Source: Dissophora ornata (lineage: Eukaryota > Mortierellomycota > Mortierellomycetes > Mortierellales > Mortierellaceae). Taken from it: 46,627 nt of DNA. Below are positions 1 to 10,775 of the stretch, piece by piece. The notes beneath the pieces are model-generated. The model was given only the letters and a program-made list of their open reading frames with translations. It searched no databases and was not told the origin of the DNA. The position numbers were made by a program, and so were the translations under genes. The stretch spans positions 1 to 46,627 of the forward strand of contig MU616744.1 in the NCBI GenBank assembly GCA_025201705.1, read 5' to 3'. Numbering within the stretch: the first letter of the stretch is position 1; the number at the start of each line of letters is the position of its first letter.

Positions 1-7
1 TTTTTTT

Positions 8-205
8 GACGTCAAGTTTAATCCGTTTTTAGAAGTCAAAGTGTGGCTCGACGAACAACAAATCTACCGAAGCGAAAGAATAAATTGGCTGCCAGCACTT
101 GAGGAGACACAATCCGTTCTCTACGACACACTGGGTGCGCTTAACCCCAGATGACCCTTGCTGCCCTTCGTGGGGGGGAGCTCAAGGAAGTCTAGTATTC
201 CTGGA
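8..205. repeat. Dispersed element end, copy 1
   Basis: This stretch is shared in diverged form with 10615-10775. Common blocks include AAGTTTAATCC (14-24), AATCCGTTCT (111-120) and CCCCAGATGACCCTTGCTGC (145-164), in the same order and orientation. Copy 1 carries about 43 extra bases between the first two blocks. Copy 2 lies just outside a decayed Harbinger transposase, so this is probably the terminal region of the same element family, with the rest of this copy beyond the left edge of the window. Confidence 0.7.
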
Positions 206-1552
206 GTAACTCGTGCTCCGTCAGAGACTTGCCGCTGATGAGTTTGCATTAGGTTCATGGAAAAACCTTATTTCTAATTTTCCAGGCAGCGTGAGACTTG
301 GAGAAAAAAGATCATTTGGCTGTCCTCTTTCAAGATCGAAAACCGCCCATCCTCGCCTTTTGACTGCGGTTCCTTCTTGAGTTGCGGCTCCTCTTTGGGT
401 TGCGGCTCCTTACCTTTGATTTGCGGCTCCTCAGCACGATATCTCCTGGCTGCACGAAGGACAAACGAGTCGCGATATAGTATTTCCCGCGTCGCGTTCA
501 ATGTTGCTGGAAAGTCTCGCGGATTAATCCTTTTTCAGCCGCTAGAATTCCACTTCTTGTCCCGCTGTCTACACTCTTTTTCAGCCAGAATTTTTCGTAA
601 GATGTCCTACACCACACATTGTACTCGGCCCGCATCTTGGCTCGAAAGGACGCTTTCAGATGTTCGTTTTGTAATTAGTCTTCAAACTGATCGCGAGCAA
701 CCATTGGGTCCTGAAATCCAAACTTATCTATAAATGCATGTCGAACTCCATTTATTAGAATAGCGGGCAATCCAACAATGTATTCACTACTCAAAACAAG
801 GCATATCTTAACGATGTGCTAGCACAAAAAAAACCCACCATCTCCACTGAACGGAGTTATGCTATCGGTTTATTCACAAAAATAGGTTACGCATAGCGCC
901 TTGCTCAGTGACTTGGCGGTTTTCTCCTTCAGACTATATCTCCTGCCTCTTCATTCACAAAGGATTATATCAACCCTTTAAGCTTGTTATATGTATTGTC
1001 CATGTTTTTATCCTTGACGCGCCTCATCATTTTCTCCAGGAGGTTTGGATTGAAAGTGATTTCTCCGTCAGTCAGTCTACCAAGCCCACTTGATGATGCA
1101 GCAAACACATCTTTTGACAGAGATGAACTGTGAGTGCTGGACACAAATAGGGTTTGCTGCCATTCAATGTCGTAATAATTGTGGAACTTGTTGGACTTTC
1201 CTGTTCCATCTCTTGCTCCACGTTCAGATGTTGTTGGCCATCCTGACCCCCAGCAGCTGCAAGTGTCCAGTTGTTGTTATCTGTGGCTGATGCAATGAGG
1301 CGTTCAAAACAAGCCCTTCCTTGATCATAGTATAAGTTGCGTCGCGTGTGCATGGCTACGTACTTCTCTTCGTCCGTAGTTGGCATTACTTTAAGCTGAT
1401 TTCACATTTCTTGTGAGAGAACTGGTGTTTTGGCAAAACAGTGCCCGATTGTTCTCGCCCCGACTGAATTACATGCATGCATACATAATCACCGGCCATG
1501 CATGTCCATTGGATATCAACTTGGCCGTAGTGAGAGTTCTGGTGCGAGACTA
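206..1552. other. Gene-free stretch, probable transposon debris
   Basis: No gene is recognisable here. A short imperfect tandem array with a unit of about 20 bp built on TTGCGGCTCCT lies at about 364-435; on the minus strand it reads as a KEPQ-like repetitive peptide inside a 75-codon frame (274-501). A minus-strand frame at 1072-1386 (104 codons) shows no family motif. It lies downstream of the pogo-type transposase relic and could be its decayed 3' part. Confidence 0.4.
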
Positions 1553-2960
1553 CTCGTTGCTAAGCATCTCCAGGAACGATCTCTTGGACACGCTGATAAT
1601 CCCCGTGTCTAGTGGCTGCGCGACGGATGTTGATTTCATAGAAAGTCGTCGGATGCATTGATGCTTCCAGTATTCTTCGGAATCGGGTATATCGATGTTA
1701 GTGTGCTGTGGCGGCGAGTCGAGAAGATGCAAGGTCAGTTCTGTGAGTTGATCGTCAAACTGCTCCAGCCACTTCTTGAAGACAGAGCTAGTCATCCAGC
1801 CAGACTTAGAGGTCTTCACGGACATTATGGCTTTCGACTCGGCATCAACATCTAACGCTACGTGTTTTCCTAGATGTGTAATGGCGATGTGAGCTATCTT
1901 CAAAGTGCAATCTCACCGATCATTTTTGAAAAAAAAAAGGACAATAACATTCGTCCTATGGAGCTCTCCGACTATTCGACTCATTGCTCCCTACACTAAC
2001 TCTCGATGCGGACGGTGCTTCGGGGGATAATTAAAAGGATGCCTTTTCATACATGCGCGCAAACCAGAGGCCAATCCATTGAAAACCGGTCGACTTTGCC
2101 TTTGGACGACTTTGTCCTTTACTGCCGGCTCGATGTAGGGTTCATCGGAGCTTGAAAAGAGGGCGAGGATGCCTTTACACGGTAATCACACAGGGGTCGC
2201 CAAAATGTTACGTCGAAAAAAAAAAGAAAAAAAAAGACGTGGCGACTATACTTGTCAATGACAAAAGGCAGCAAAGCATTCATCGAGGCTGAATTTGCGA
2301 GGGAAGTACCGGAGGCATTGATACAGAACATGATGGTGACTCGGCAGCTCCTGTTGCCTTGACTCCTGCTTCTGGAAGGAGCATAGCGTACGGCCTGTGA
2401 TCTAGTTCTCTTATCTGAACGAGCTCTGGCTCTATTGTTTCCGGATCAACAGATGCCGACGATCCATGAAGCTGGCAATACGTGATGTTATGGCGCGTTT
2501 TGAATGCATCACACCACGAAAATGAAAAAAGAGATGCTTGACCGTTGGAATCGTGGTCGTGAGGAGGCCGAGCATCAGCGAAAATGGTGTATGTTGTTTT
2601 GGCGGCCTCCGAGGTCATCCTCCTGTCGACAGGATTTCTTCTTGTGTGCTGGTCTTGCAGCCATTCGACTGTGACACTCTCCAAGTTCATTTGTTTTCAC
2701 TTCAACACGTAGTACGCATCCTCGGGATGGTTCTTCGCTATTTCACGGAACTCCTCTCGGCGCTGATACATGTCGTACATCGTAGTATTGGGGATACTAC
2801 AACCAATAAGATAACCGACGTTTCCGGCGAACGAGGTAGTAAAAAATGTCGATGAGCTCCAGCTTCTTGCGTAGAGTAAAGCACACCTTCGCCATTGGGA
2901 CGCGATTGTGCCCGGAATTTGAGAGTACAAGCGGAGCATCCATGTCTTGACTCCTTGCGA
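1553..2960 (-). pseudogene. pogo/Tigger-type (DDE_1) transposase relic
   Basis: Fragments of a Tc1/mariner-superfamily pogo/Tigger-like transposase appear in the correct order on the minus strand but in shifting frames. They are a psq-type helix-turn-helix (about 2800-2960, FTLRKKLELID, then IPNTTMYDMYQRREEF in another frame), a CENP-B-type DNA-binding domain (about 2400-2690, VEWLQDQHTRRNP and FKTRHNI) and DDE core pieces. The core pieces are FCINASGT with VIDKYS (2240-2331), GWMTSSVFKKWL, LLDSPPQH and AQPLDTGII (1553-1903). The second and third acidic residues are recognisable as the D in LLDSPPQH and in QPLDTGII. The first (the family's ADETG region) was not found and seems deleted. With at least two frame changes and a lost catalytic region the copy must be inactive. 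The family call rests on motif memory. Confidence 0.8.
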
Positions 2961-3182
2961 CGTCGAGGAGTGATTCCTCTGTAACCTGAATAATATCCGA
3001 ACGAGAGTTCAGAGGCAAGACGGGTCAACTGAGTGCATCTCCTCATTCTCCTGTCCACGATATTGCCATATTTAGTGGGGCCAGTCACACAGGCTGAGAA
3101 CTTGACATGGCTGAAGAAAAAGTCAACAGAATCTTTTTTTTTTTCAGCACTGATCCATCTTGCACTTCAACATTTCTAAATC

Positions 3183-4277
3183 ATGGTCACTACCCGCAAC
3201 AGAAGCAAAGGTGCAATGACCCCATCAGTGTCTGTAGAGCTGCCCACGCCGACAAGGGCCCGACGCACTCGGCTGTCCAAACCCCTCACAATGTCTACTG
3301 CCACGGAGGAGTCTGAAACTGTCGAAAGTTCATCTGCCACATCCTCACCAGACTCCCTAAGCCCGTCGCAAGAGCTCACTGAGGACTTGTTCAAGCAAAA
3401 TCTTCTTTTCATTGCAGCTGCAGACCGTTATGGTGATCAGCCCAAGCAAGAGATCGACGACGTAGAAGACAAACGAGGAGGCACCGATGAGGAGGAAGAC
3501 GATGACCATGAGGATCTGGAGCTGCTCCTCGTTAAGGCACAGCAATCACTAAAGAGAAAGGCATTACACGAGGAAAAAAAAGAGGAGCCTCGATTCAGCT
3601 TCCCGAAGCTGGAGACAGGGCTGAACACAAAGGACGTCTATATCAAGCAGGAAAGCGCGAGAGCTAAGGTTGATGTGAATGCCGTGGTTGTTGTAGAGAA
3701 AGGCGCTACCGGGCTAAGCAGTCGATCAGCTCTTGAGACATGCGAGGTGAATATGAACGCCCAAAAGGTTCATACCAGCAAAAGACAAAGGAAGGAGGTA
3801 AGGTCAATCAGCTGGGTAGATGCTCAAAGCGGTTATAAGTCAAGAGTTTTTTTTAAAAAAAAAAAATTACCCTGAAATGCTCTATAGGAGAGAGAAAAGA
3901 CGACAGGAAAGGGCTGGTTCGATCTTCCTCAGCAAGTTATGACGCCAGAACTGAAGCGCGATCTCCAGATTTTGAAGCTTCGCAACGTGCTCGACCCCAA
4001 GCGCTTCTACAAACGAGAGGAAAAAGGAAAAGCCAAGTTCCCAAAGTATTTCCAGGTTGGCACGATTGTTGAGGGCAACACCGAGTTCTATTCGTCTCGA
4101 CTAACAAAGAAGGAACGTGCAACAACTATTACGGGAGAAGTGATGAAGGATCTTACTGGCAGGGATTATTACAAGCGCAAGTTTAACGAAATCCAAGAAG
4201 CCAAACAGAGCGGTGGCAAACGGTTTAACAAAAAAGGCAGTGGAAAACAGAGTAAGAGCTGGCGTGCTGGTAAATAA
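3183..4277 (+). CDS. FCF2: Fcf2 pre-rRNA processing protein
   Basis: Fcf2 proteins (DNTTIP2/TdIF2 relatives) are nucleolar factors of the small-subunit processome needed for early 18S pre-rRNA cleavages. Exons are 3183-3797 and 3888-4277 with a phase-0 intron of 90 nt (GTAAGG...TATAG), giving about 334 residues. The C-terminal half is the Fcf2 domain: it opens with GWFDLP straight after the splice and continues PELKRDLQILKLRNVLDPKR, FPKYFQVGTI and EFYSSRLTKKER. The N-terminal half is acidic, low complexity and lysine-rich, typical of nucleolar proteins. Splicing restores the GWFDLP motif, which supports the intron. The start at 3183 is the first ATG of an open frame; a basic MVTTRNRSKG start is plausible. 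An AATAAA overlaps the stop codon. Confidence 0.93.
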
Positions 4278-4278
4278 A
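4273..4278 (+). terminator. AATAAA overlapping the FCF2 stop codon
   Basis: AATAAA begins two bases before the TAA stop (4275-4277). If used as the polyadenylation signal it would leave an extremely short 3' UTR. Confidence 0.45.
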
Positions 4279-5133
4279 ATCTATGGTTTTTGTACTCTAT
4301 CACCATTGAGACCCTAGTTCAGGCTGTGCCCCGTCTTGCAGCTCTTGACGTCTCCAAGATTTATCATCCTTGGACAACATCTTCTTATTGCTGACTGGAA
4401 TGAGCCTCGGTAGTCGTAACATGCTTATTAGTTTTATGAGTAAATCCCACTGCATCATATCCAGCCTTTCCAACATGGACTCGAACATCACCAACCCTTT
4501 GCAGACATATTTCGGCACCTGGACTTTTAGCCAGTTCGAGGCTTGCGGTTTTTACTTTCTATAAATACCAGGCTCACCATCGCCAGACTGCCACCGAGGA
4601 GTCGGAGAAGAAAGTCATCCCTTTTATCGATAAAGAGAGTGTAAAGCATGCAAACCGATTGCGAGCGATCATTGGCCCGAGGCGACTCCTGGGACGGCAA
4701 AAGGCGCCCTGGGGAGCAGGTTTGCCAATATCTATCTACAGGCAACTAGCTATGTCATGCCACACCTGCTAGCCTTGGTTTCTAATTCGCTTTCTCGAAT
4801 CATGTAGACCAAACACAAAGATGCCCTTTTGTCTGATACGTGCGGCCAAGAAAGTTGTGTCTATGGCTAACGGGTAACGGGATAAGAGCCAAAGAATTAG
4901 GATGACTAGGCGATTGAGTCGATGGTCAAGGTCGATGGACAGCGGAGAGAAAATAGCCAAAAGTAAATGGGGTGATCAATCGAATTGCATGCAGCTTGTG
5001 CTTGTTTGCGATCAGATCTGGCTGAAGGACGTGGGCAACGTGGGAATCTCCACATAAGCCCGTCCTTCCTTCTTGTGACACAGCGAGAATTGTGTGAGGA
5101 CATGTCCCCTCTTTACTCCTTTTCCCGTTTTTC
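4279..5133. other. Intergenic stretch with unexplained open frames
   Basis: There is no recognised gene between FCF2 and QRI7. Two minus-strand frames of 72 codons each (4300-4518 and 4527-4745) follow one another. The first reads like protein (LDMMQWDLLIKLISMLRLP) but matches no family I know. They could be a decayed gene. The final 250 bases should hold the QRI7 promoter; no clear element is visible. Confidence 0.35.
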
Positions 5134-6603
5134 ATGGAGACTGTGCACTTGCGCCGATTTGTCACATCCCGCTTCGGGGGTTGCATCTGCTCAGCTCGAA
5201 TCATCGCCAGATCCCGTCAACAGCATGCCCGCACACAATTGCGGTGGATCAACACCCCTTCTACAACTACCGCAACCGCACCAGGATCAAATGCTCTTGC
5301 ACGACCACTGATCGCCCTTGGGATCGAGACTTCATGCGACGACACATGTGCCGCCATCGTCACTTCGGATAGACAGATCCTCTCAGAGGTTCTCCGGACT
5401 CAACATCACCTGCACGAGCCCATGGGTGGCATCGTCCCGAAGTTGGCTCACCACGCTCACATGCGTCACTTGCCAGAGGTCGTCAGAGAGGCTATACAAA
5501 AAGCAGGATTAGGCGTCCAAGAAATTGACATTGTAGCTGTCACCAGAGGCCCAGGGCTGGCCCATAGCCTCGGAGTTGGGCTAAATGCAGCGAAAACCTT
5601 GGCAGCCGCTCTGAACAAACCGCTGGTTGGGGTGCATCATATGGAGGCTCACGCGTTGACGGCTCGATTGACGACTAGAGATCCCGAAGAGAAAGACGGC
5701 GACGAGAGTAATCGATTGTCGGGCCCAAGGCGATTGGGATCAAAGCCTTACCCATCGTTCCCCTTCCTAACACTTTTAGTGTCAGGTGGACACACGCTGC
5801 TACTTGTCGCCCACTCTGTCAATCGATACACTACTTTGGCCAACACCGTGGATGATTCTATTGGTGAGGCGTTCGATAAGACTGCTCGCGAACTCGACAT
5901 TCCGTGGCTGCCTGGCCGTGCAGGAGGCCCCGGCGCAAGTCTAGAAGAATTTGCAAAGAGATCTCAAAATCCCGACCGATACTTGCATCGGTTACCAATC
6001 CCTATGAGTCTTCGGACCAACAAACGAGAAATGAAGTTCAGTTTTGCAGGACTCAAAAGTGCGGTGACCAGAATTGTGAACCAGGAGAAGGCGGCCAGCC
6101 CCTTAGGAGTGATGGATGTTAGGGATAAACAAGATCTGGCTGCGGGATTCCAACATTGTGCAGTGACGCACTTGTGTCAAAAGGTCGAGCAAGGGCTTCT
6201 GGATTGTCGAAGGCAGAGTATCCACATCACAGGTTTGGTCATCAGCGGAGGCGTCGGACGGAACGCTACATTGAGAGTCAAGATGGATGAAGTTTGTCAG
6301 AGATTTGAGCACGAGATGTCGAAGATACCAGCGCCGGTAGCTGGTGGAAATTCCAAAGCAGGATCCGGCCCAAAAGCAGAGGTAGTTTTGCCAAGCGGGG
6401 GTTTGCCTAGCGAGGGGATGACTATGGCAAGACAGCCTGTTCAAGTGATATGTCCACCGCCGAATCTCTGCACGGACAACGCTGTCATGATTGCCTGGGC
6501 GGGCTTGGAGCGATACCAGCAAGGTCTTGTAGACTCTTACGATATAGATATTGTACCAAAGTGGCCGTTAGACATGCTTGGTACTGGGATCGTACCAGAG
6601 TAA
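5134..6603 (+). CDS. QRI7: Mitochondrial tRNA N6-adenosine threonylcarbamoyltransferase
   Basis: A member of the Kae1/TsaD/Qri7 family, which transfers threonylcarbamoyl from threonylcarbamoyl-AMP to A37 of ANN-decoding tRNAs. It is intronless and 489 residues long. The ASKHA-type fold motifs are present: IETSCDDTCAAIV near residues 65-77, the metal-binding HMEAH at about 169-173, VSGGHTLL near 216, IGEAFDKTARELDIPW, FSFAGLKSAV and the C-terminal LCTDNAVMIAWAG. The roughly 60 residues before the domain are rich in Arg and hydroxylated residues and have almost no acidic residues, like a mitochondrial presequence. That marks this as the mitochondrial Qri7/OSGEPL1 form rather than cytosolic Kae1. 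A Gly/Lys/Pro-rich insert near residues 405-430 is unusual. OST3 follows after 170 bp. Confidence 0.96.
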   Translation: METVHLRRFVTSRFGGCICSARIIARSRQQHARTQLRWINTPSTTTATAPGSNALARPLIALGIETSCDDTCAAIVTSDRQILSEVLRTQHHLHEPMGGIVPKLAHHAHMRHLPEVVREAIQKAGLGVQEIDIVAVTRGPGLAHSLGVGLNAAKTLAAALNKPLVGVHHMEAHALTARLTTRDPEEKDGDESNRLSGPRRLGSKPYPSFPFLTLLVSGGHTLLLVAHSVNRYTTLANTVDDSIGEAFDKTARELDIPWLPGRAGGPGASLEEFAKRSQNPDRYLHRLPIPMSLRTNKREMKFSFAGLKSAVTRIVNQEKAASPLGVMDVRDKQDLAAGFQHCAVTHLCQKVEQGLLDCRRQSIHITGLVISGGVGRNATLRVKMDEVCQRFEHEMSKIPAPVAGGNSKAGSGPKAEVVLPSGGLPSEGMTMARQPVQVICPPPNLCTDNAVMIAWAGLERYQQGLVDSYDIDIVPKWPLDMLGTGIVPE

Positions 6604-6773
6604 ATTCATTACATTCGCGTCCACCACACGCGATGCGCGATCAAGGCCGCCTGAGTTAAGGGGCCTTATGCATTAAGCACCTCGAAGGACGACACGTTCG
6701 AGTTCATCATCATCAGCTCCAACTCTTTCCTCAACTTTCATTCATTTCTCTCCTCACCTGTTGACAAATCAGC

Positions 6774-8210
6774 ATGGGTCTCTCTTCCAGGACGCTGCTC
6801 CTGGTTTTGGTTCTGACCCTGGTCGCCATCCTCTCTGCCCCATCGTTGTCATCATCGACAACCTTCGCTGTCAGCGCTCAGCCTCAGGCTACTCAGGAAC
6901 ACCTGCAGAAGAAAGTATCTCGACTACAAGCCAAAGCAGCAAAGAATAAGGGCATCGTCGAGCTCGATGCGCAAGCGTTTGAGGAGGTCATGTCTAAGCC
7001 GAGAAATTACTCCATGGCCGTTCTGTTTACAGCCATCAGTCCTGAATTTCAATGTGTTCCTTGTCTGTACGAGTTCGCGCATTCCTTGTTTTATGGTTGC
7101 CTGACGAAGTTGTTTAGATTTTTAATCATATCTCTTTTGGCGGTGTTGCATGTCTCTAGAAACTTCGACCCCGAGTACAAACTTGTTGCTTCTGGCTGGT
7201 CCAGGCTTGCTGATAAGTCTCAGCTCTTTTTTGGTGTTCTTGACTTTAAAGTTGGTCAGGCCATCTTCCAAAAGTTTGGCATGAACAGTGCGCCTTCAGT
7301 CCTGTACTTCCCTGCCTCGGATGCCATGTCTAGTCAGCCAAATCTTGATCGTTATGATTTCGCCAAGAAGTATGTTAGGATGCAAGAGAAAAGAGAGATG
7401 GTCACTCAATATTTTATACGTCTTGCTTACAAAGTATTCTTGCCGTCCTCATGACAGTGGTTTCCAAGCAGAGACATTTGCGGAATGGCTTAATGGTAGA
7501 GCTGGAACGAACGTTAAAGTCCGACGTCCTTTCGATTTCGTTGCCTTTGCTGTGAAAGTCCTTGGAGTGGCGCTTGCAGTCGGAACAGCCATTTTGCTCT
7601 ACACCAAGGCTGGTAAAATTTCCAGTAGCAAATATCTGTGGTCTGCTATCTCCATGGTATGTCAGCCGTTGGCCTTCTTCTTTTTGGCTTTTGCTTTTGT
7701 TTTTGCTAAGCTTTAATCCTTTGCACGGAATACAATGAAACAAGCAACTTGACAATGAGTTTGACTTCTGCCTTAGTTCACAATCTTTATCATGATTTCG
7801 GGACACATGTGGAACCAAATCCGTAATCCCCCATATACTGTTCCGGGTCGTGATGGTCGCCCTGGCTTCATTGCCCAAGGATTTCAAAATCAGTTTGGAC
7901 TCGAGACCCAGCTGGTGGCTGTGATCTGTACGTGCTTTTTAAGATATTCGAGAACTCTCTTACTTTGCTCGTTCAACACGGCTCCTTAAACTAAAACCTT
8001 GTATGTTTTGCTGTGATGTTGATGATAGATGCCGTCCTCACTGGCAGTGTGATATCACTTATCGCTGTTGTGCCTAAAATTGAAAATCCTACGATGCAGC
8101 GAGTCGCAGTTTGGGCCTCAATGGGTTTGTTTGCGCTTATGTTTAGCGTTCTCATTCAGTTCTTTAGAATCAAAAATCCTGGATATCCATTCACTCTCAT
8201 GTTCAAATGA
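6774..8210 (+). CDS. OST3: OST3/OST6 family oligosaccharyltransferase subunit
   Basis: This is a thioredoxin-like, ER-membrane subunit of oligosaccharyltransferase (yeast Ost3/Ost6, animal MAGT1/TUSC3), which forms transient disulfides with nascent chains to aid N-glycosylation. Exons are 6774-7066, 7160-7369, 7458-7656, 7777-7927 and 8029-8210, giving about 344 residues with introns of 88-120 nt. There is an N-terminal signal peptide (LLLVLVLTLVAILSA). The luminal CxxC redox motif CVPC sits at the end of exon 1, joining to LNFDPEYKLVASGW in exon 2. Exon 2 continues with SQLFFGVLDF and SAPSVLYFP, followed by four membrane segments. Exon 4 contains GHMWNQIRNPPY and a GFIAQGFQNQFGLETQ loop typical of the family. 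Every junction keeps frame and restores a family motif. OST3 versus OST6 cannot be decided from motifs alone. Confidence 0.92.
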
Positions 8211-8946
8211 AGGTAGCTCTTTCCCTTGAAGCATCTCCAATATACTGTAGTAGTTAGTGCATGATTCTGACCAATTAGAAGACCGTGATTGATTTTTACG
8301 CGCAAATCTCAAGTTGATGGTCCATCCTCTTCAGGAACATGTGAATTGTCCAATGGCTCTCACTATTCTACTTGACCCTCAGAACAAGTTTAGTGAGGCA
8401 GAAATATTCAAAAGGACTTTCTTGTCTGAAGACTTTTTTCCGAGGATACATTGATACATTTAACTACTACGGACGATGATTCTCTCCTACGGTCTTCCGC
8501 GGACGATTGCTATCTGTAAAGCCTGCCTTCGTCATGGCCATTGACAACTTTCAGGGCAAACTTGCAATGTATTAATGGCCATGGCCAGATCCACGTTGCA
8601 ATATTTCGACACACAAATCCCATGAACTTCGAGACCCTTATCAATAATAGGGTTTGGAGGGTACAATGTGCTATTACCAGCTACAATTGCAAAACAGACA
8701 GCAATATCCACACGACCCGCATCCTCAGCTGCTACAAACCAGTCTTCTTATGGATTTTACTGTCACTGCCACTGTGATCGGGACAGAAGCCGTTGGTGTA
8801 GGAGGTAGGTATCTCGTCTTGCCCTCAAAACTGAGTTCGCTTGACATTCGCGAAAATCATCTTGTATATCCTGGATCACACGTAATAGGAGACAGTGCAA
8901 TATCCTTATCGCGTCAGCAACAGATCTCATAAGGAGAGTCACCAGC
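8211..8946. other. Intergenic stretch, left part of the decayed Harbinger element
   Basis: 8211-8640 shows nothing beyond the OST3 3' flank. From about 8650 a plus-strand frame begins with Gln-rich sequence (YQLQLQNRQQYPHDP) that could be the remnant N-terminus of the element's Myb-like ORF. No terminal inverted repeat was found. Confidence 0.35.
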
Positions 8947-9800
8947 ATGGCTAAGAGGCGACAGATCTATCATCGCAACGCCTATTCCGCTGACCTCGGA
9001 TCAGCTTCCTTTTCCGGATCAGACGACGACATGGAGCTGGATGAGCTCGAGGATACTCGTCGCTGAATGGACGCCTTGAAAAGAGCAGCTTCTGCCGAAT
9101 ATCAAAGCGCAAGAAGGATGATGACAACGATTGAGCACTCGTATTGGCGAAGACCATGTAAACTATGTTGCGGACGATATACTACTGCAGAGAACACAGG
9201 AACACAGGATAAAATGCGTACCTCACCATGCTCACCTTCATTGAAACCGAGAACGCCAAGTCTCTTCACACCAACAAGAAAGAGAGTGTCGCTAACCAAA
9301 TACCAAATACAGTACACTTCCACCAAGATCAAGAAGAAGACTCGAGGAAATCACTCAACTGGAGTAAACGACGGTAGAGACATCGTTTTAGGATGGCACC
9401 AAGTCTGAAACGTGGGATCGAGTTCTCAACGATCTAAAACGGGATAGTGATGGACGAGGTCAGCCTCCTTTGTTCGAGGGAGTCAGCATCAAAACATGCC
9501 AGAAAAAATGGGACGCCAAATCCGCAGAGCAGAAAGAACTTGTGGCCAACGTTCTGAACGCTACAAGAACCGTCCCTGTCAACGATGAACGGGAACGCGC
9601 TATCGACGAGATCTACACAGCTCAAGTTGAGGCGCAGAGGAACGGAACATCGTTCAGGGAGGCCAACCAACAAAAGCGCAAAACCAGGCCCACCACGCAA
9701 CACTCGTTCACATGATAGAGAATATGCAGAATAACGGTGCACAGCGAACCTTGGCACTTAGTAAGATGACTGAGTTGCTCCAAAAACTTGTTGACAAGTA
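8947..9800 (+). pseudogene. Harbinger-type Myb/SANT-like protein relic
   Basis: PIF/Harbinger transposons typically carry a second ORF with a Myb/SANT-like DNA-binding domain that works with the transposase. Here the plus-strand frames are broken. A short acidic ORF starts at 8947 (MAKRRQIYHRNAYS) and stops at 9066. After further breaks a SANT-like segment reads KSETWDRVLNDLKRD then GVSIKTCQKKWDAKSAEQKE (about 9396-9550). A charged tail ends at 9715, followed by a 29-codon piece ending near 9800 (LALSKMTELLQKLVDK). The regularly spaced W and KKW residues fit a SANT-like fold. The facing transposase relic ends within about 40 bp. The family call is an inference from architecture and motif rhythm. 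Confidence 0.6.
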
Positions 9801-9837
9801 GATGGAGAGACAATAAACACCTTGTTCAAACAGCGAC

Positions 9838-10560
9838 ATCTGGGTTATACATAACAGGACTCATGTACTGCTCCACAGTGGGCAGAGGGCATTGAAAGAA
9901 GGCGGATGTCTGGCTTCCATAACAACATCCCGTTGAAAACTGTGCTGAGATGAAGCAAGATGCCATACGCTCCAACAATTCCTTGATAGTTGAGTGTGTA
10001 ATGCTTCTTCCGGCCATTGTAAGCAGCCTCCCGACCGACCTAAGGCCTACAAATATTGCGACAAGTACCGTCGATGTGCCCGAAGATGTCCCTGTATAGT
10101 CGCCCTTTCTGGAAACAACAAAATGCCATATCCTGCAGCTTGGCAGGCGTAAGGCAATGGGGATCCTAGACCAGAAGGCGTTCCCAACGCATCATAGTCC
10201 AGTGGAGTGTGCAGTTGATAATCCTGGACAAGGGGCCTTCGGCACGATGGAATACATCGCGCATACGATCCAGCTTTGATGGCGAGGATAAACGATAGAG
10301 TACAATACCCAACGCTTCAACACCCATTGCGCGGTCACCCTCCTGGGTTCTAAGTACGTCGGGCATCTGGAGTGCAACAAAGATAGTTTCGATGTCCTGT
10401 CTGAAAAAAAAGAAGCCGCTTCTTTAACCAGTCATCATTGTAAGCATCCAAATTGAAGCGCTCGCAAGGTCTAAGAGGACGTAAGAACTGAAGGACATCC
10501 TCTTCGTCCTCCTCCCCACTCTCTCTCTCTCTCTCTCTAGTGCCTCCTCTCGCTCATCCT
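9838..10560 (-). pseudogene. PIF/Harbinger (DDE_Tnp_4) transposase relic
   Basis: On the minus strand a HARBI1-like transposase can be followed for about 230 codons. It runs from an acidic start and ERERERE stretch encoded by a CT microsatellite, through LRPCERFNLDAYNDDWL, MPDVLRTQEGDRAMGVEALG, the IFGHIDGTCRNICRP block with the first catalytic Asp, and YNGRKKHYTLNYQGIVGAYG, to a stop at about 9851. Defects are one frameshift in a run of T at about 10403-10410 and in-frame stops at 10166-10168 and about 10040. The C-terminal half with the remaining DDE residues is missing. It is therefore inactive. It converges with the Myb-like relic, a common Harbinger arrangement. Confidence 0.82.
10519..10538. 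repeat. (CT)10 microsatellite
   Basis: A perfect CT run that encodes an alternating Glu-Arg stretch in the decayed Harbinger transposase on the minus strand. Confidence 0.95.
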
Positions 10561-10614
10561 CAAGGTCAAGTTCGTCACCTTCGTGAATAGCCCCGAGAAG
10601 TTTCTAATGACTCT

Positions 10615-10775
10615 TTATTTTTGGCAAAGTTTAATCCACATGGAAGTCCAAGTGTAGGTACAGAACGCACTTGTGGAGACAATCCGTTCTCTGCGTCACA
10701 AATGTGCGCTTATCCCCAGATGACCCTTGCTGCCTTTCGTGGAGGCGAGCTCGGGGAAGCCTAGTGCATTCCATG
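10615..10775. repeat. Dispersed element end, copy 2
   Basis: This is the second copy of the sequence at 8-205, with AAGTTTAATCC at 10627-10637, AATCCGTTCT at 10681-10690 and CCCCAGATGACCCTTGCTGC at 10714-10733. It lies directly upstream of the Harbinger transposase relic, so it most likely belongs to the subterminal or terminal part of that element. Confidence 0.7.
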
